Shown: positions 8,024 to 17,378, counted from the first letter of the stretch. The stretch is DNA of 64,000 nt from Pseudomonas sp. B21-040 (GCF_024748695.1 NZ_CP087176.1:4209501-4273500), one strand, 5' to 3'. Program-made: numbers and translations. The notes: generated by a model not told the origin, from the sequence alone.

Positions 8024-9010
8024 ATGAGTACAGTGATGGAACCAACCGGCACCGCCCCGGCGAAAATGCAAGTTGGCGTCAAACTGCGCGGTGCAGAGAA
8101 GGTCGCGCGGATTCCGGTCAAGATCATCCCGACCGATGAACTCCCTCGCAAACCCGACTGGATCCGGGTGCGCATGCCGATCTCTCCCGAGGTCGACCGG
8201 ATCAAGCAACTGCTGCGCAAACACAAGCTGCACAGCGTTTGCGAAGAAGCGTCCTGCCCGAACCTTGGCGAGTGTTTTTCCGGCGGCACGGCGACGTTCA
8301 TGATCATGGGTGACATCTGCACCCGCCGGTGCCCGTTCTGCGATGTCGGCCACGGCCGGCCGAAACCGCTCGACGCCGATGAGCCGATGAACCTCGCCGT
8401 GGCCATCGCCGACCTGCGCCTGAAGTACGTGGTCATCACGTCGGTGGACCGCGATGATCTGCGCGATGGCGGCGCCCAACACTTTGTCGATTGCCTGCGC
8501 GAAATCCGCAAATTGTCGCCGGGCGTGCAACTGGAAACCCTGGTCCCGGACTATCGCGGGCGCATGGACGTCGCGCTGGCGATCACCGCCACTGAGCCAC
8601 CCGATGTGTTCAACCACAACCTGGAAACCGTGCCGCGCTTGTATAAAGCGGCGCGACCGGGTTCGGATTTCGAGTGGTCACTGGACCTGCTGCAGAAGTT
8701 CAAAGTAATGGTTCCGTCCGTGCCGACCAAATCCGGCCTGATGCTGGGCCTCGGCGAAACCGACGAGGAAGTCATCGAGGTGATGCAGCGCATGCGCGAG
8801 CACGATGTCGACATGCTCACGCTCGGCCAGTACCTGCAACCGTCACGCAGTCACTTGCCAGTCCAGCGCTTCGTGCACCCGGACGTGTTTGCCTGGTTTG
8901 CCGAGGAAGGTGCGCGCATGGGTTTCAAGAACGTCGCGTCTGGCCCGTTGGTGCGCTCGTCTTACCATGCCGACCAACAAGTTCAAGGGACGAAGTCAGT
9001 TGAACGCTGA
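8024..9010 (+). CDS. lipA: Lipoyl synthase (radical SAM)
   Basis: A 328-residue enzyme that inserts two sulfurs into protein-bound octanoyl groups. The auxiliary 4Fe-4S ligands [12 protein letters not shown] (Cys73, 78, 84) and the radical-SAM motif CTRRCPFC (Cys99, 103, 106) are intact, and the C-terminal RSSYHA is present. It sits 52 bases after glyA with an AAGGAAG ribosome site. The housekeeping lipA normally lies with lipB, so this is probably a second copy serving lipoylation of the H protein in this operon. That is inference from position. Confidence 0.93.
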   Translation: MSTVMEPTGTAPAKMQVGVKLRGAEKVARIPVKIIPTDELPRKPDWIRVRMPISPEVDRIKQLLRKHKLHSVCEEASCPNLGECFSGGTATFMIMGDICTRRCPFCDVGHGRPKPLDADEPMNLAVAIADLRLKYVVITSVDRDDLRDGGAQHFVDCLREIRKLSPGVQLETLVPDYRGRMDVALAITATEPPDVFNHNLETVPRLYKAARPGSDFEWSLDLLQKFKVMVPSVPTKSGLMLGLGETDEEVIEVMQRMREHDVDMLTLGQYLQPSRSHLPVQRFVHPDVFAWFAEEGARMGFKNVASGPLVRSSYHADQQVQGTKSVER

Positions 9011-9046
9011 GGCGTATCGCCTGGAGAGAAAATCACAGGCATAAAA

Positions 9047-9075
9047 AAACGCCAGACCGGTCAGGTCTGGCGTTT
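9047..9075. terminator. Bidirectional terminator between lipA and tRNA-Gln
   Basis: AAACGCCAGACC pairs perfectly with GGTCTGGCGTTT over a 5-base loop (GGTCA). Read on the minus strand it is followed by seven T residues, a strong intrinsic terminator for tRNA-Gln. It also closes the gcvH-glyA-lipA operon. Confidence 0.85.
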
Positions 9076-9084
9076 CTTGAAATA

Positions 9085-9159
9085 TGGCAGGGGCGGCTGG
9101 ATTTGAACCAACGCATGGCAGGATCAAAACCTGCTGCCTTACCGCTTGGCGACGCCCCT
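9085..9159 (-). tRNA. tRNA-Gln (anticodon UUG)
   Basis: On the minus strand the 75 bases fold as a complete tRNA: acceptor stem AGGGGCG/CGCCCCT, discriminator G and encoded CCA. The anticodon stem GCAGG/CCTGC carries loop TTTTGAT with anticodon TTG (complement of 9125-9127), and the T arm contains GGTTCAAATCC. It reads CAA (and CAG by wobble) for glutamine. No integrase or repeated 3' end was seen nearby, so it does not appear to be an island attachment site here. Confidence 0.95.
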
Positions 9160-9292
9160 GTAGCAATTGCTACGAACGGGCGGAAATTTATCAACTTTCC
9201 CGCAACATGGGAAGCCCCTACCGAACATATTTTTGTTCTAAAACAGCCACTTAACATTAATCAAGTTTAGTTACAACGGGCACGACGCCAGA

Positions 9293-10417
9293 TTAAACCC
9301 GTGGCTGATGATTGGTCACACAGTGGATGCCGCCGCCACCGGCCGAGATTGCATCGATGTTGAGCTGTACCACCTCACGGTCCGGGTAGAGCTCGGACAA
9401 CAGGTCGAAGGCCTTGGTATCGGCCGCTTTGTCGCCGAACTCAGGCGCAATGACCGCCCCGTTGATCACGAAGTAGTTGATGTAACCGGCGGCAAAATCC
9501 GGATTGTTTTTGTTGAACTTGCTTTTGCGCGGGTTCAGCGGCGGCGACACGGTGCGCACTTGCAACTTGCGGCCATCGGCGTCCGTGGCGTTTTTCAGAA
9601 TGTCCAGGTGGGCCAATGTCACTTTGCGGTCGTAGGATTCGGGGTCGTTGTCGAGGTTGGCGATCACCACCCCCGGCTTGACGAAGCGCGCATAGAAATC
9701 GACATGGGCGTCGGTGATGTCCTTGCCTTTGATGCCCGGCAGCCAAATGATTTTGCGCAAGCCGAGGCGTTCCTTCAGCTCTTGCTCGACCTCGGCTTTG
9801 CTCCAGTCCGGGTTGCGATTGCTGTTGATCCAACTGCTTTCGGTCATGATCCCGGTGCCGTGACCGTCCACTTCGATACCACCGCCCTCGCCCACCAGTT
9901 CGCTGCGCAGGTAGCTGGCCTTGGCGTTTTTGGCGACCAGCGCGGCCAGTTTCGCGTCCTTGGCATGCCGTTGTTTGTTGCCCCAGCCATTGAAGTTGAA
10001 GTCGACGGCGCCCAATCCGCCGTCCCCGTCGATGACGAAGTTGGCGCCGATGTCACGCATCCAGATATCGTCGAGCTCAGTGGTGACGTAGGTGACGCCC
10101 GACGTGCCGCAGTGCTCTTCGGCCAGTTCCCGCTCGCTGGCGCGGCAGAACACGGTCACCGGCTCGTAGTCGGCGACGGTGCGCGCGATCAGGCCAAGGG
10201 CCTCTTGCACGTCGGCGGTAAAGTCTTCCCAGATCGCCTCCTGTGCGCCAAAGGCAATGAACGCACGCTGATGTTTGTCGCCTTCGTCCGGCATGAACCA
10301 TTGCCCCCCGGTGGCAGCGTGTGCTGACACCGGCGAGAGGCTGAACCCCATGGACGCAGCGGCGCCTATACCTGCGATTACTGATGCGTGTTTGATGAAC
10401 TGGCGACGCGTCGACAT
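9293..10417 (-). CDS. Tat-exported agmatine deiminase paralogue (Agu2A'-like)
   Basis: A 374-residue agmatine/peptidylarginine deiminase family protein. The N-terminus STRRQFIKHA plus a hydrophobic stretch and SAHA is a twin-arginine signal, so the enzyme should act in the periplasm. The catalytic Cys lies in GGGGIHC near the C-terminus (about Cys366), and WMRDIG and the Asp/His positions of the guanidino-modifying fold are kept. It ends the minus-strand agu operon, 70 bases after the binding-protein gene. The order A-B-binding protein-A' recalls the agu2ABCA' operon described in P. aeruginosa PA14. It should convert agmatine to N-carbamoylputrescine outside the cytoplasm. Confidence 0.88.
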   Translation of the reverse strand: MSTRRQFIKHASVIAGIGAAASMGFSLSPVSAHAATGGQWFMPDEGDKHQRAFIAFGAQEAIWEDFTADVQEALGLIARTVADYEPVTVFCRASERELAEEHCGTSGVTYVTTELDDIWMRDIGANFVIDGDGGLGAVDFNFNGWGNKQRHAKDAKLAALVAKNAKASYLRSELVGEGGGIEVDGHGTGIMTESSWINSNRNPDWSKAEVEQELKERLGLRKIIWLPGIKGKDITDAHVDFYARFVKPGVVIANLDNDPESYDRKVTLAHLDILKNATDADGRKLQVRTVSPPLNPRKSKFNKNNPDFAAGYINYFVINGAVIAPEFGDKAADTKAFDLLSELYPDREVVQLNIDAISAGGGGIHCVTNHQPRV

Positions 10418-10487
10418 GTGTGAATCCTTGAATAGCTGTTCGTTATTGCTGAAAGATTGAAGGCCGGCACCGGGTGCCGGCCGAACG

Positions 10488-11591
10488 TCACTGGGCAGTG
10501 GCGGTTTTGAACTTGGTCCAGGTGCGCATGCGCACGCGCATATCGGATTGGGGGATGTCCTTGCCCGGAATCAGCCGTTCATACGTGGCTTCATCGAGGT
10601 AAATGTCCGGGTTATTACGCATGGCCGCATCGACGCTCGGACGCGCCTTCGCGTTGGACGTAGGGTAGCCGGTGAAGTTGCTGATGGCGGCCATGTTCTC
10701 CGGGCGCATGACAAAGTTGATGAACGCGTAGGCGTACTCCGGGTGTTTGGCGTCGACCGGTATCGCCATGGTGTCCATCCACACCGTGGTGCCTTCACGG
10801 GGCACGCGATACTGGAACGTGGTGTTCTTGCCGGCGCCGTCCGAGGTCCGTTGCGCCTGTGTCATGTCGCCGCTGTAGCCAAGCGACAGACACAGGTTGC
10901 CATTGACCAGATCAGTCACCGGTTGCGACTGGAACTTGCGAATGTGCGGTCGCAGTTTCATCAGCAAGTCACTGGCCGCAGCAAGGTCCTGAGGCTTGGC
11001 GCTACGGGGATCCTTGCCCAGGTAATTGAGCACCACCGCCAGCACTTCGTCCGGCGAATCGATCATCGAGATACCGCAATCGGCGAACCGAGCGGCCAGC
11101 TCCGGTTTGAACAGCATGTCCAGGCTGTTGACCGGTGCATCCGGCATACGCTGCTTGATCTGCTCGGCGTTGTAGGTCAGGCCGATGGTGCCCCAGGTGT
11201 AGGGAACAGTGGCCTTGCTCGAATGCTCATAGTGCGAACGCAACTTCTGCAAACCGGGTTCGACGTCATCCAGCGCGATGACTTTTGACTGATCCAGCGG
11301 CTGCAGGCTGCCCGCACGCATCAAGCGTTCGGCGACGGTGTCGCCGGGGAAGATCAAGTCGTAACCGCTGCCGCCAGCGAGCATCTTGGCTTCCAGCGTT
11401 TCACTGCCGTCCATGACGTCGTAGATCACTTTGATCCCGGTTTCGGCGGTGAATCGGCTGAGCGTGTCCTCGGCAAAGTAATCAGCCCAGTTGTACAGCC
11501 GCAGCGTTTTCTCTTCGGCGTGCAGCGACGGTATCGCGCAGCACAGGGCCAGGCCCAAGGCGCCGAGCAAGCGTTTGTTGGCGATTTGCAT
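10488..11591 (-). CDS. Polyamine-type ABC substrate-binding protein (PotF/SpuD family)
   Basis: A 367-residue periplasmic binding protein. A Sec signal (RLLGALGLALCCAIPSLHA) precedes LRLYNWADYF, the hallmark of the spermidine/putrescine-binding family. The start at 11591 follows AAGGGG; the longer frame from 11621 has no ribosome site. No permease or ATPase genes accompany it, so it must use a transporter encoded elsewhere or act as a sensor or scavenger. Placed between aguB and the exported deiminase, it probably captures agmatine, N-carbamoylputrescine or putrescine. Confidence 0.9.
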   Translation of the reverse strand: MQIANKRLLGALGLALCCAIPSLHAEEKTLRLYNWADYFAEDTLSRFTAETGIKVIYDVMDGSETLEAKMLAGGSGYDLIFPGDTVAERLMRAGSLQPLDQSKVIALDDVEPGLQKLRSHYEHSSKATVPYTWGTIGLTYNAEQIKQRMPDAPVNSLDMLFKPELAARFADCGISMIDSPDEVLAVVLNYLGKDPRSAKPQDLAAASDLLMKLRPHIRKFQSQPVTDLVNGNLCLSLGYSGDMTQAQRTSDGAGKNTTFQYRVPREGTTVWMDTMAIPVDAKHPEYAYAFINFVMRPENMAAISNFTGYPTSNAKARPSVDAAMRNNPDIYLDEATYERLIPGKDIPQSDMRVRMRTWTKFKTATAQ

Positions 11592-11592
11592 G

Positions 11593-12501
11593 TCAAACCC
11601 CTTGAGTATTCCAGCGTGCATTGAGGTGACGACCGTCCTGACTCAACAACGCCCCGTACATGTCCGGGCGGCGATCGCGGTAAATGCCCCAGCTCAAGCG
11701 TTCTTCGCGCATCGCGGCCAGGTCCAGGTTGTGCACCAATACGCCCGTGCTGTCGCGGTCGGCTTCGGCGAGCAACTTGCCCTTGTGGTTACAGATAAAG
11801 GACGAACCGTAGAAGCTCATTTGCAGCTCGGGATCGGTGGTCGCCACCTCGCGGCCGACACGGTTGGAAGCCACCACCGGCAGGATGTTGGCCGCCGCAT
11901 GACCGCGCATGGTCATTTGCCAGTGGTCCCGTGAATCCAGGGTCGCGCAGCCGGGCTCAGAGCCGATGGCGGTGGGAAACAGCAGGACTTCAGCGCCCAT
12001 CAATGCCAGGCAACGCGCGGTTTCGGGAAACCACTGATCCCAGCAGATGCCCACGCCGAGGCGGCCGAACGCGGTGTCCCAGACACGGAAACCGGTATCG
12101 CCGGGGCTGAAATATTCCTTCTCCTGATAACCGATGGCGTTGGGGATGTGGGTCTTGCGATACACACCCAACAAGCGCCCGTCGGCATCGGCCACGCTCA
12201 ACGAATTGAAGTACGCGTTGCCGGCCTTCTCGAACCAGCTCAGCGGCAACACCACGCCCAACTCCTTGGCCAGCGCGGCGAAACGCTTGAGCACAGGGCT
12301 GTCGCGATATTCTTCGGCCAGCGCCACGTGTTTGTGGCTTTGTTCGATGCAAAAATACGGCGTGGCAAACAGCTCCTGCAGCAGGATGACCCGGGCGCCC
12401 TTGGCCGCCGCGTCGCGCACTAACTGCTCGGCCTGATCGAGGTTGTGTTGCAGGTTCCAGGTGCATGGCATCTGGGTGGTGGCAATCGTCAAAAGTGTCA
12501 T
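11593..12501 (-). CDS. aguB: N-carbamoylputrescine amidase
   Basis: A 302-residue nitrilase-superfamily amidase that hydrolyses N-carbamoylputrescine to putrescine, CO2 and ammonia. The Glu-Lys-Cys triad is visible: LQELF (Glu43), YRKTHIPN (Lys116) and GICWDQWFPE (Cys153). The start MTLLTIATTQ lies 4 bases after the aguA stop on the same strand, and the stop is one base before the binding-protein start, so the genes are tightly coupled. Upstream in-frame codons belong to the antisense shadow of aguA. Confidence 0.95.
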   Translation of the reverse strand: MTLLTIATTQMPCTWNLQHNLDQAEQLVRDAAAKGARVILLQELFATPYFCIEQSHKHVALAEEYRDSPVLKRFAALAKELGVVLPLSWFEKAGNAYFNSLSVADADGRLLGVYRKTHIPNAIGYQEKEYFSPGDTGFRVWDTAFGRLGVGICWDQWFPETARCLALMGAEVLLFPTAIGSEPGCATLDSRDHWQMTMRGHAAANILPVVASNRVGREVATTDPELQMSFYGSSFICNHKGKLLAEADRDSTGVLVHNLDLAAMREERLSWGIYRDRRPDMYGALLSQDGRHLNARWNTQGV

Positions 12502-12505
12502 CAGA

Positions 12506-13558
12506 TCAACCCTCCACTGGCCATGCCGGTTGCTGCTGGGTGATGCAATGCACCCCACCGCCGCCATGGGCCAGATGATTGATCCGCACCGGCACCACTT
12601 CACGTCCGGGGAACGCCTCACGCAACACATCGGCCGCGACGTGGTCGGCATCGATGCCGTAGGCCGGCATGATGATCGCGCCGTTGGCGATGTAGAAATT
12701 GGTATAGGAGGCGCAGAACACTTCAGCGTCGGTGTCGACGGCATCGGTGGCTTCATACAATTCGATCAGCTCGAACTTGCGCCCCTGGGCATCGGTTGCC
12801 AGCTCCAGCGCACAACGGTTTTCGCGGACCACTTCGGCATACACCGAGCCTTGATCGCGGGTGGCGTCGACCAGCAACACACCAGGGCGGGCAAATGCAC
12901 AGACGCCATCGACATGGCCATCGGTCATGTCGCCGGTCACATAGTCCGGATCGCCCGGCAGCCAGATGGTCTTCTTCACGCCCAGCAAACGCGTGAAGAT
13001 CTCCTCCATGTCAGCCTTGCTCATAATCGGGTTGCGGTTAGGGTTGAGCAGCACCGACTCGGTGGTGATCAGCGTGCCCTCGCCGTCCACATGAATGGCC
13101 CCGCCTTCGTTGCTCAGCGGTGTGCCAAAGCACGGCAAGCCCAGATGATTGAGCGCGCGGCGCGCCAGGCTTTCGTCCAGATCATGCGCCGACTTGCCGC
13201 CCCACGCGTTGAAGCGCCAGCTCACACCGGCCAGGCCTTGTTGCGGATGGCAGACGAAACTCGGGCCGGAGTCGCGGCACCAACTGTCGTTTACCGCCAA
13301 GGCGATCAATTCGATGTTGGGCCCGCACAAGGCTTTGGCACTGGCAATGGCTGATGGATCGACGACCATTTTCACCGGCTCGAAACGGGCAATGGCATTG
13401 GCTACACGGGCGAAGTCTTCTTGCACCAGTGCCAGCGTCACGCCCCAACCCGATTCCCAAAGTGCCTGGTTGTGCGGCCAGACCATCCAGGTCGCGGCGT
13501 GTCGAGCCCACTCAGCCGGCATCCACCAGCCACTGTTTCGAATTTCGTTCTGCTGCAT
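12506..13558 (-). CDS. aguA: Agmatine deiminase (cytosolic)
   Basis: A 350-residue enzyme that deiminates agmatine to N-carbamoylputrescine and ammonia. NDSWCRDSGPSFV and GGGGVHC (Cys338) are family landmarks, and no signal peptide is present. The start MQQNEIRNSG follows AAGGTG; an ATG 9 bases earlier is less well placed. It is the first gene of the four-gene minus-strand operon and is divergent from a LysR gene. With aguB it takes agmatine to putrescine. Confidence 0.95.
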   Translation of the reverse strand: MQQNEIRNSGWWMPAEWARHAATWMVWPHNQALWESGWGVTLALVQEDFARVANAIARFEPVKMVVDPSAIASAKALCGPNIELIALAVNDSWCRDSGPSFVCHPQQGLAGVSWRFNAWGGKSAHDLDESLARRALNHLGLPCFGTPLSNEGGAIHVDGEGTLITTESVLLNPNRNPIMSKADMEEIFTRLLGVKKTIWLPGDPDYVTGDMTDGHVDGVCAFARPGVLLVDATRDQGSVYAEVVRENRCALELATDAQGRKFELIELYEATDAVDTDAEVFCASYTNFYIANGAIIMPAYGIDADHVAADVLREAFPGREVVPVRINHLAHGGGGVHCITQQQPAWPVEG

Positions 13559-13690
13559 GACAAGCACCTTTAAGTTAAGCCATTGTGTTCAACGAAAACT
13601 GCCTTGGCGGTCTTGGCATGCATGCTACGGCTGTAAAAATGGGCGAACAAACGATGGATTTAGTGGAAAACTGATTAGGAAACCTTATCG

Positions 13691-14551
13691 ATGCTCAAGC
13701 ACTGGCCCCCGCTCGGCACCCTTCGCGGCTTTGAGGCCGCCGCCCGTTTGGGCAGTTTTCACAAGGCGGCCGACGAGTTGCACCTCACTCAGTCGGCCAT
13801 CAGTCAGCAGATCCGCAGCCTTGAGGCGTACCTGGAACAACCCCTGTTCTTTCGCAGCGGTCGCAGTGTCAGCCTGACCGATGCCGGCCACGATCTGCTC
13901 AGCACCACCCAGGCACTGCTGCAACAATTGGCCGTCGGCATTCGGCGTCTCGGGCAATACCAGAAGCCCAACCAATTGGTACTCAACACCACGCCGGCGT
14001 TCGCGCGTCATTGGCTGTTGCCACGTTTGGGGGACTTCCGCCGTCAGCATCCGGAGGTGGACCTGTGGATTTACAGCACCGATGAAGTCCCGGACATGAC
14101 CACCCAGACCATCGACATTGCGGTGCGCGACGACATCAGCTCCCAGGCCGAATGCAGCTTCAAAGTGCTGCACGCCGACCGCCTCTTCCCGGCCTGCCAT
14201 CCGAGCCAATTGGCGCTGGCGAGCGAACAGCGCAGCACCCTGCATGGCGAGCGGGAAATGGACTGGAGCCATTGGGCGGTGGAAGCCGGGATCGATGTTG
14301 GCCAGCAAGATCAGGGGCTGAACTTCTCCGACCCCGGCCTGCTGCTGGACGCTGCCTGCGCGGGGCTTGGCATCGCCCTGGTCAGCCAGTTACTGAGCCG
14401 GCAGGCGTGCGCTTGCGGGTTGTTGCAACCCTTGGTGGAACAAACCATTCGCGGCCCGAACTGGGCGTTGTTGACCCACCGTGACAGCGAGAGCAATGCG
14501 AAGAGTTTCAGTGAGTGGCTGGTGAGTCAGTTGGAGGGGGCAGATTCGTGA
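13691..14551 (+). CDS. LysR-family regulator (GcvA-like), likely agmatine operon control
   Basis: A 286-residue LysR protein of the GcvA subgroup: PPLGTLRGFEAAARLGSF, then the helix-turn-helix LTQSAISQQIRSLE (about 37-50). It is divergent from aguA with 132 bases between, which makes it the likely local regulator. The analogous regulator of the primary P. aeruginosa aguBA operon is of a different family, so this operon seems to have its own control. The effector (agmatine or N-carbamoylputrescine) is a guess from context. Confidence 0.85.
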   Translation: MLKHWPPLGTLRGFEAAARLGSFHKAADELHLTQSAISQQIRSLEAYLEQPLFFRSGRSVSLTDAGHDLLSTTQALLQQLAVGIRRLGQYQKPNQLVLNTTPAFARHWLLPRLGDFRRQHPEVDLWIYSTDEVPDMTTQTIDIAVRDDISSQAECSFKVLHADRLFPACHPSQLALASEQRSTLHGEREMDWSHWAVEAGIDVGQQDQGLNFSDPGLLLDAACAGLGIALVSQLLSRQACACGLLQPLVEQTIRGPNWALLTHRDSESNAKSFSEWLVSQLEGADS

Positions 14552-14567
14552 CCGATACCACTGCGCT

Positions 14568-14591
14568 GGCGCCTCGTAAATGACTGGCGCC
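14568..14591 (+). terminator. Hairpin after the LysR gene
   Basis: GGCGCC at 14568 and GGCGCC at 14586 can pair across a 12-base loop, and CCGGTTTT follows. It lies between the convergent LysR and phosphatase genes. The short stem makes this a moderate call. Confidence 0.4.
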
Positions 14592-14602
14592 CCGGTTTTC
14601 CG

Positions 14603-15664
14603 TCATTGTGCCGACTGCGCGATGCGCCCTTGCGACGCCCCGGGCAGTAAACAGCCCTTGGCCATCCATGGGCAGTCTCTGGCCCAGCGATAATCGGTTT
14701 CCAGATCACCGCGATCATTGTAATAAGCCAAACGCAGTTGACGGGCATTCAGGTCGAGTTTGGCAAACCCGGCCCGTGATGCGGCGAACGCGCTGTCCGG
14801 CGCAGGTGTATTCAGGGCATAAAGTCTCTGCCCTCCCGCACCGGAGATGACCCACGCGGGCTCCCCGGCGCGCAGCAGTAATTGCTGATTGTGATCATGG
14901 CCTGACAAAAGCAGATCGACATTGTTGCGTTGCAAGGCCGGCAGAAGCCTGGCAACCAGATCCGACTCCTCACCATGTTGCCCCTGATTGCGCACCGGGT
15001 GGTGGGACGCAGCGATCCGCCACACCGGAGCCGGACCGGGTGCCTGGAATGCCTGATCGATCATGTCGATTTGCTGCTGCAAACTTTCACGCGGTGCCGA
15101 CGTGTCGAGGAACACCATTCGCACCAAGGGGCGCCCGTCGACGTCACCGAAATCCTTGACGTAAAAGTTCGCCGGCATCTGCCAGCGGCCCGATCCCTTG
15201 TGCTGCTGTCCGTATTCGATCTCATACTGCTGCGACGCCGGGTAATCGTGATTGCCCAGCACCGCATAGAACGGCACATGACTGAGCCAATGGCCCCAAT
15301 AGACACGCTCGAATCGGGTCTGCCAGTTGAGGTCATGGGTACTGGCTAACGGCTTGCCGTAGAAGTTGTCGCCCAGAAACACCACCATGTTCAGTCGCCC
15401 CTCATTGGCGGCGACTCGCTCCATGGCCCGCCCCACCCGCCACTGCTGCAGGTCACCGCTGCCTTGATCGCCCACAGCGATCATCGATACCGACGCAGGG
15501 TCCTGCGCACTCAACGGAACATAAGGCTCTGGGGGCGTATACAGCCAATCCCCCCCGGCGATCAGCAGAAGAACAAAGGTGACGCCAGAGCAAATCACCA
15601 CTTTCCTGAACACCGAACGTTTTGCAATAGAGGATGAAGTCGTGCGTTTCAATCGGTCACTCAC
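14603..15664 (-). CDS. Membrane-anchored metallophosphoesterase
   Basis: A 353-residue calcineurin-like phosphoesterase. One membrane segment (about 22-42, KVVICSGVTFVLLLIAGG) anchors it with the catalytic domain outside. The metal-site motifs appear in order: VGDQGSG, LGDNFYG, GNHDY, SHHP and GHDHNQ, as in purple acid phosphatase-like enzymes. Substrate unknown; a periplasmic phosphate-ester hydrolase is likely. It stands alone, convergent with the LysR gene and divergent from marC, with 253 bases of unassigned sequence before marC. Confidence 0.85.
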   Translation of the reverse strand: MSDRLKRTTSSSIAKRSVFRKVVICSGVTFVLLLIAGGDWLYTPPEPYVPLSAQDPASVSMIAVGDQGSGDLQQWRVGRAMERVAANEGRLNMVVFLGDNFYGKPLASTHDLNWQTRFERVYWGHWLSHVPFYAVLGNHDYPASQQYEIEYGQQHKGSGRWQMPANFYVKDFGDVDGRPLVRMVFLDTSAPRESLQQQIDMIDQAFQAPGPAPVWRIAASHHPVRNQGQHGEESDLVARLLPALQRNNVDLLLSGHDHNQQLLLRAGEPAWVISGAGGQRLYALNTPAPDSAFAASRAGFAKLDLNARQLRLAYYNDRGDLETDYRWARDCPWMAKGCLLPGASQGRIAQSAQ

Positions 15665-15917
15665 TGGGTATCGGCAGGCGGGGAAGTCAGGTTCAACCTC
15701 CCTTCAATAGATCACTCCAGTTGTTGGTACTTCGTTAAAAATTCGTACCGTATTCATTTTCAAGTCTGCTTTTGCGCCCTGCCCCGCCTCCATTCGACGT
15801 TGCGCGCCGCTCGGAAGACCTCCCGTCCGCAAGTCCGGCTTTTTTTCGGCACCGTTCGAGGTGAGTTGCCTCCCGATCAGCTAGGGTGAATCGCAAGCCC
15901 CTTCTCAGGCACCCCCC

Positions 15918-16577
15918 ATGAACTCGTACCTCACGCTGTTCTTCGGAATGTTTACCACCCTCCTGGCGATCATCAATCCATTGGAGGCCATTCCTGTGTT
16001 CTTGGGGTTGCTACATGACAAGGACGCCGCCGAGTTGCGCCGAGTAGCGCGCAAAGCGTGCCTCTATGCGCTGTTGTTGATGTTCTTTTTTCTGATTTTC
16101 GGCAACCTGCTGCTGCGTCTGTTCGAGGTGCCCCTGAGCATGATTCGGGTGGTCGGCGGGTTGATCCTGATGAAAATCGGCTTCGAGCTTTTCGCCCCCT
16201 CGCCCAACAGCAGCCTGATTCCCAGCAGCGTCAAGGGTGACCAGGACATTGCGTTCATCCCGATGGCCATGCCGATCATGTTTGGCCCCGGCGCGATCGC
16301 TACCGTTATCGGCTTGACCAGCACCATCAAGGACTCCAATCGCGCGGTGATGTCGTTCGCTGTCGTGGCCCTGGCCATCTGCGCCACGATGTTCACCACC
16401 TACCTGTCACTGGTCTACGCCAAGGGCATATTGAAAAAGATCGGCCCGCAAGGCATCGATGCCGCGACCCGCATCGTCGGTTTTTTTGTCTCGGCCATGG
16501 GCGTGGGCCTTATCTTCCACGGCACGGTGGAGTTCCTCCAGTCGTACGGCGTGCTCCTCAATGCGGTGGCGAAGTAG
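15918..16577 (+). CDS. MarC-family inner-membrane protein
   Basis: A 219-residue integral membrane protein with about six hydrophobic helices. NPLEAIPVFLGL near the N-terminus and AMPIMFGPGAIATVIGL in the middle are the two conserved motifs of the MarC/UPF0056 family. Its molecular role is unproven; no substrate should be inferred. The start ATG at 15918 follows a poor ribosome site, and an upstream alternative was not found. Confidence 0.85.
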   Translation: MNSYLTLFFGMFTTLLAIINPLEAIPVFLGLLHDKDAAELRRVARKACLYALLLMFFFLIFGNLLLRLFEVPLSMIRVVGGLILMKIGFELFAPSPNSSLIPSSVKGDQDIAFIPMAMPIMFGPGAIATVIGLTSTIKDSNRAVMSFAVVALAICATMFTTYLSLVYAKGILKKIGPQGIDAATRIVGFFVSAMGVGLIFHGTVEFLQSYGVLLNAVAK

Positions 16578-16728
16578 GCACGTTCTTGGCGGTCGTTGAT
16601 CTAATCCATAGCTTTCCCGCCCCGTCACGATCAAAACAGCCTTTAAGCGGTTCATCAAAAATCTTCAGCATTGAGTTCGGCCCAACAGACAATTGACTGG
16701 TTTGAACTCACCATGAGCATTCTCAGAC

Positions 16729-16762
16729 AAAAAAAGCCCCGCTACCGAATGCGGTGCGGGGC
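16729..16762 (-). terminator. Rho-independent terminator of the lipoprotein gene
   Basis: On the minus strand GCCCCGC pairs with GCGGGGC, followed by seven T residues, 61 bases downstream of the lipoprotein stop. It is a classic intrinsic terminator. A second short hairpin, TTGGTT/AACCAA (16773-16790), lies between it and the gene. Confidence 0.85.
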
Positions 16763-16823
16763 AAAGAATTGGTTGGTTGCGGCCAACCAAAGGAGCACGG
16801 TGAAAAGCGTTTACGAGTCAGGG

Positions 16824-17165
16824 TCAGATGCAATCCTGTGCAGCGCGTTGAAAACTCGAAGGCAGCAAGTTCGAAGCCAGTAGATGCCGCTCGTAGATGA
16901 ACACCTTGCCGCCGTTCCCGGCCTTGTAGGCTTCCAGTACGTTATCCGTCGAGATTTTGCTCGGCACCACGATCCGGTAGCTGCGCTGGGTCTGCGAGAC
17001 AGTCGGGGTCAACGCATTGCCCTGCAATTTCGGCACGACGCAGTCAGCGTATTGAGCTGGGGTCTTGCTGGTCTGCAAGGTCAGCGTCGGATCGTTCGGC
17101 GCCGACGCACAACCGGCGAGCAACAAAGAGGCAAACGCCATGACGGGTACGAATAAACGGCGCAT
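16824..17165 (-). CDS. Small outer-membrane or periplasmic lipoprotein
   Basis: A 113-residue protein with a lipoprotein signal: MRRLFVPVMAFASLLLAGC, with lipobox LAGC. The mature part begins ASAPNDPTLTLQ and has two further cysteines (YADCVVP, QDCI) that could form a disulfide. The start at 17165 is preferred because AGGA lies 8 bases upstream; an ATG at 17174 is the alternative. No enzymatic motif is seen. It resembles short Pseudomonas lipoproteins of unknown function. Confidence 0.8.
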   Translation of the reverse strand: MRRLFVPVMAFASLLLAGCASAPNDPTLTLQTSKTPAQYADCVVPKLQGNALTPTVSQTQRSYRIVVPSKISTDNVLEAYKAGNGGKVFIYERHLLASNLLPSSFQRAAQDCI

Positions 17166-17378
17166 CGGGCTCATCCTGAAAATAAACGGTTCGGTTCATC
17201 CAGCAACGGAACAGCCTCAAGGGCGCCGCCATTGCCATCGGGTCAATGTCTCATCGCCTGAATTTCTTGAGCGGCGTGTTCGATGGACGCGATTTTCCGA
17301 CTATTTCCGACAAATCAGAACTTGCGTTTCGTAATGGTCACTATTACTTCTAACAATAGTTGTGCGCCGGGCAGACGA

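Noticed and set aside
9085..9293. tRNA-Gln as an attachment site of an integrated island
   Set aside because: No integrase gene and no repeated copy of the tRNA 3' end were seen in the window; neighbouring genes look chromosomal.
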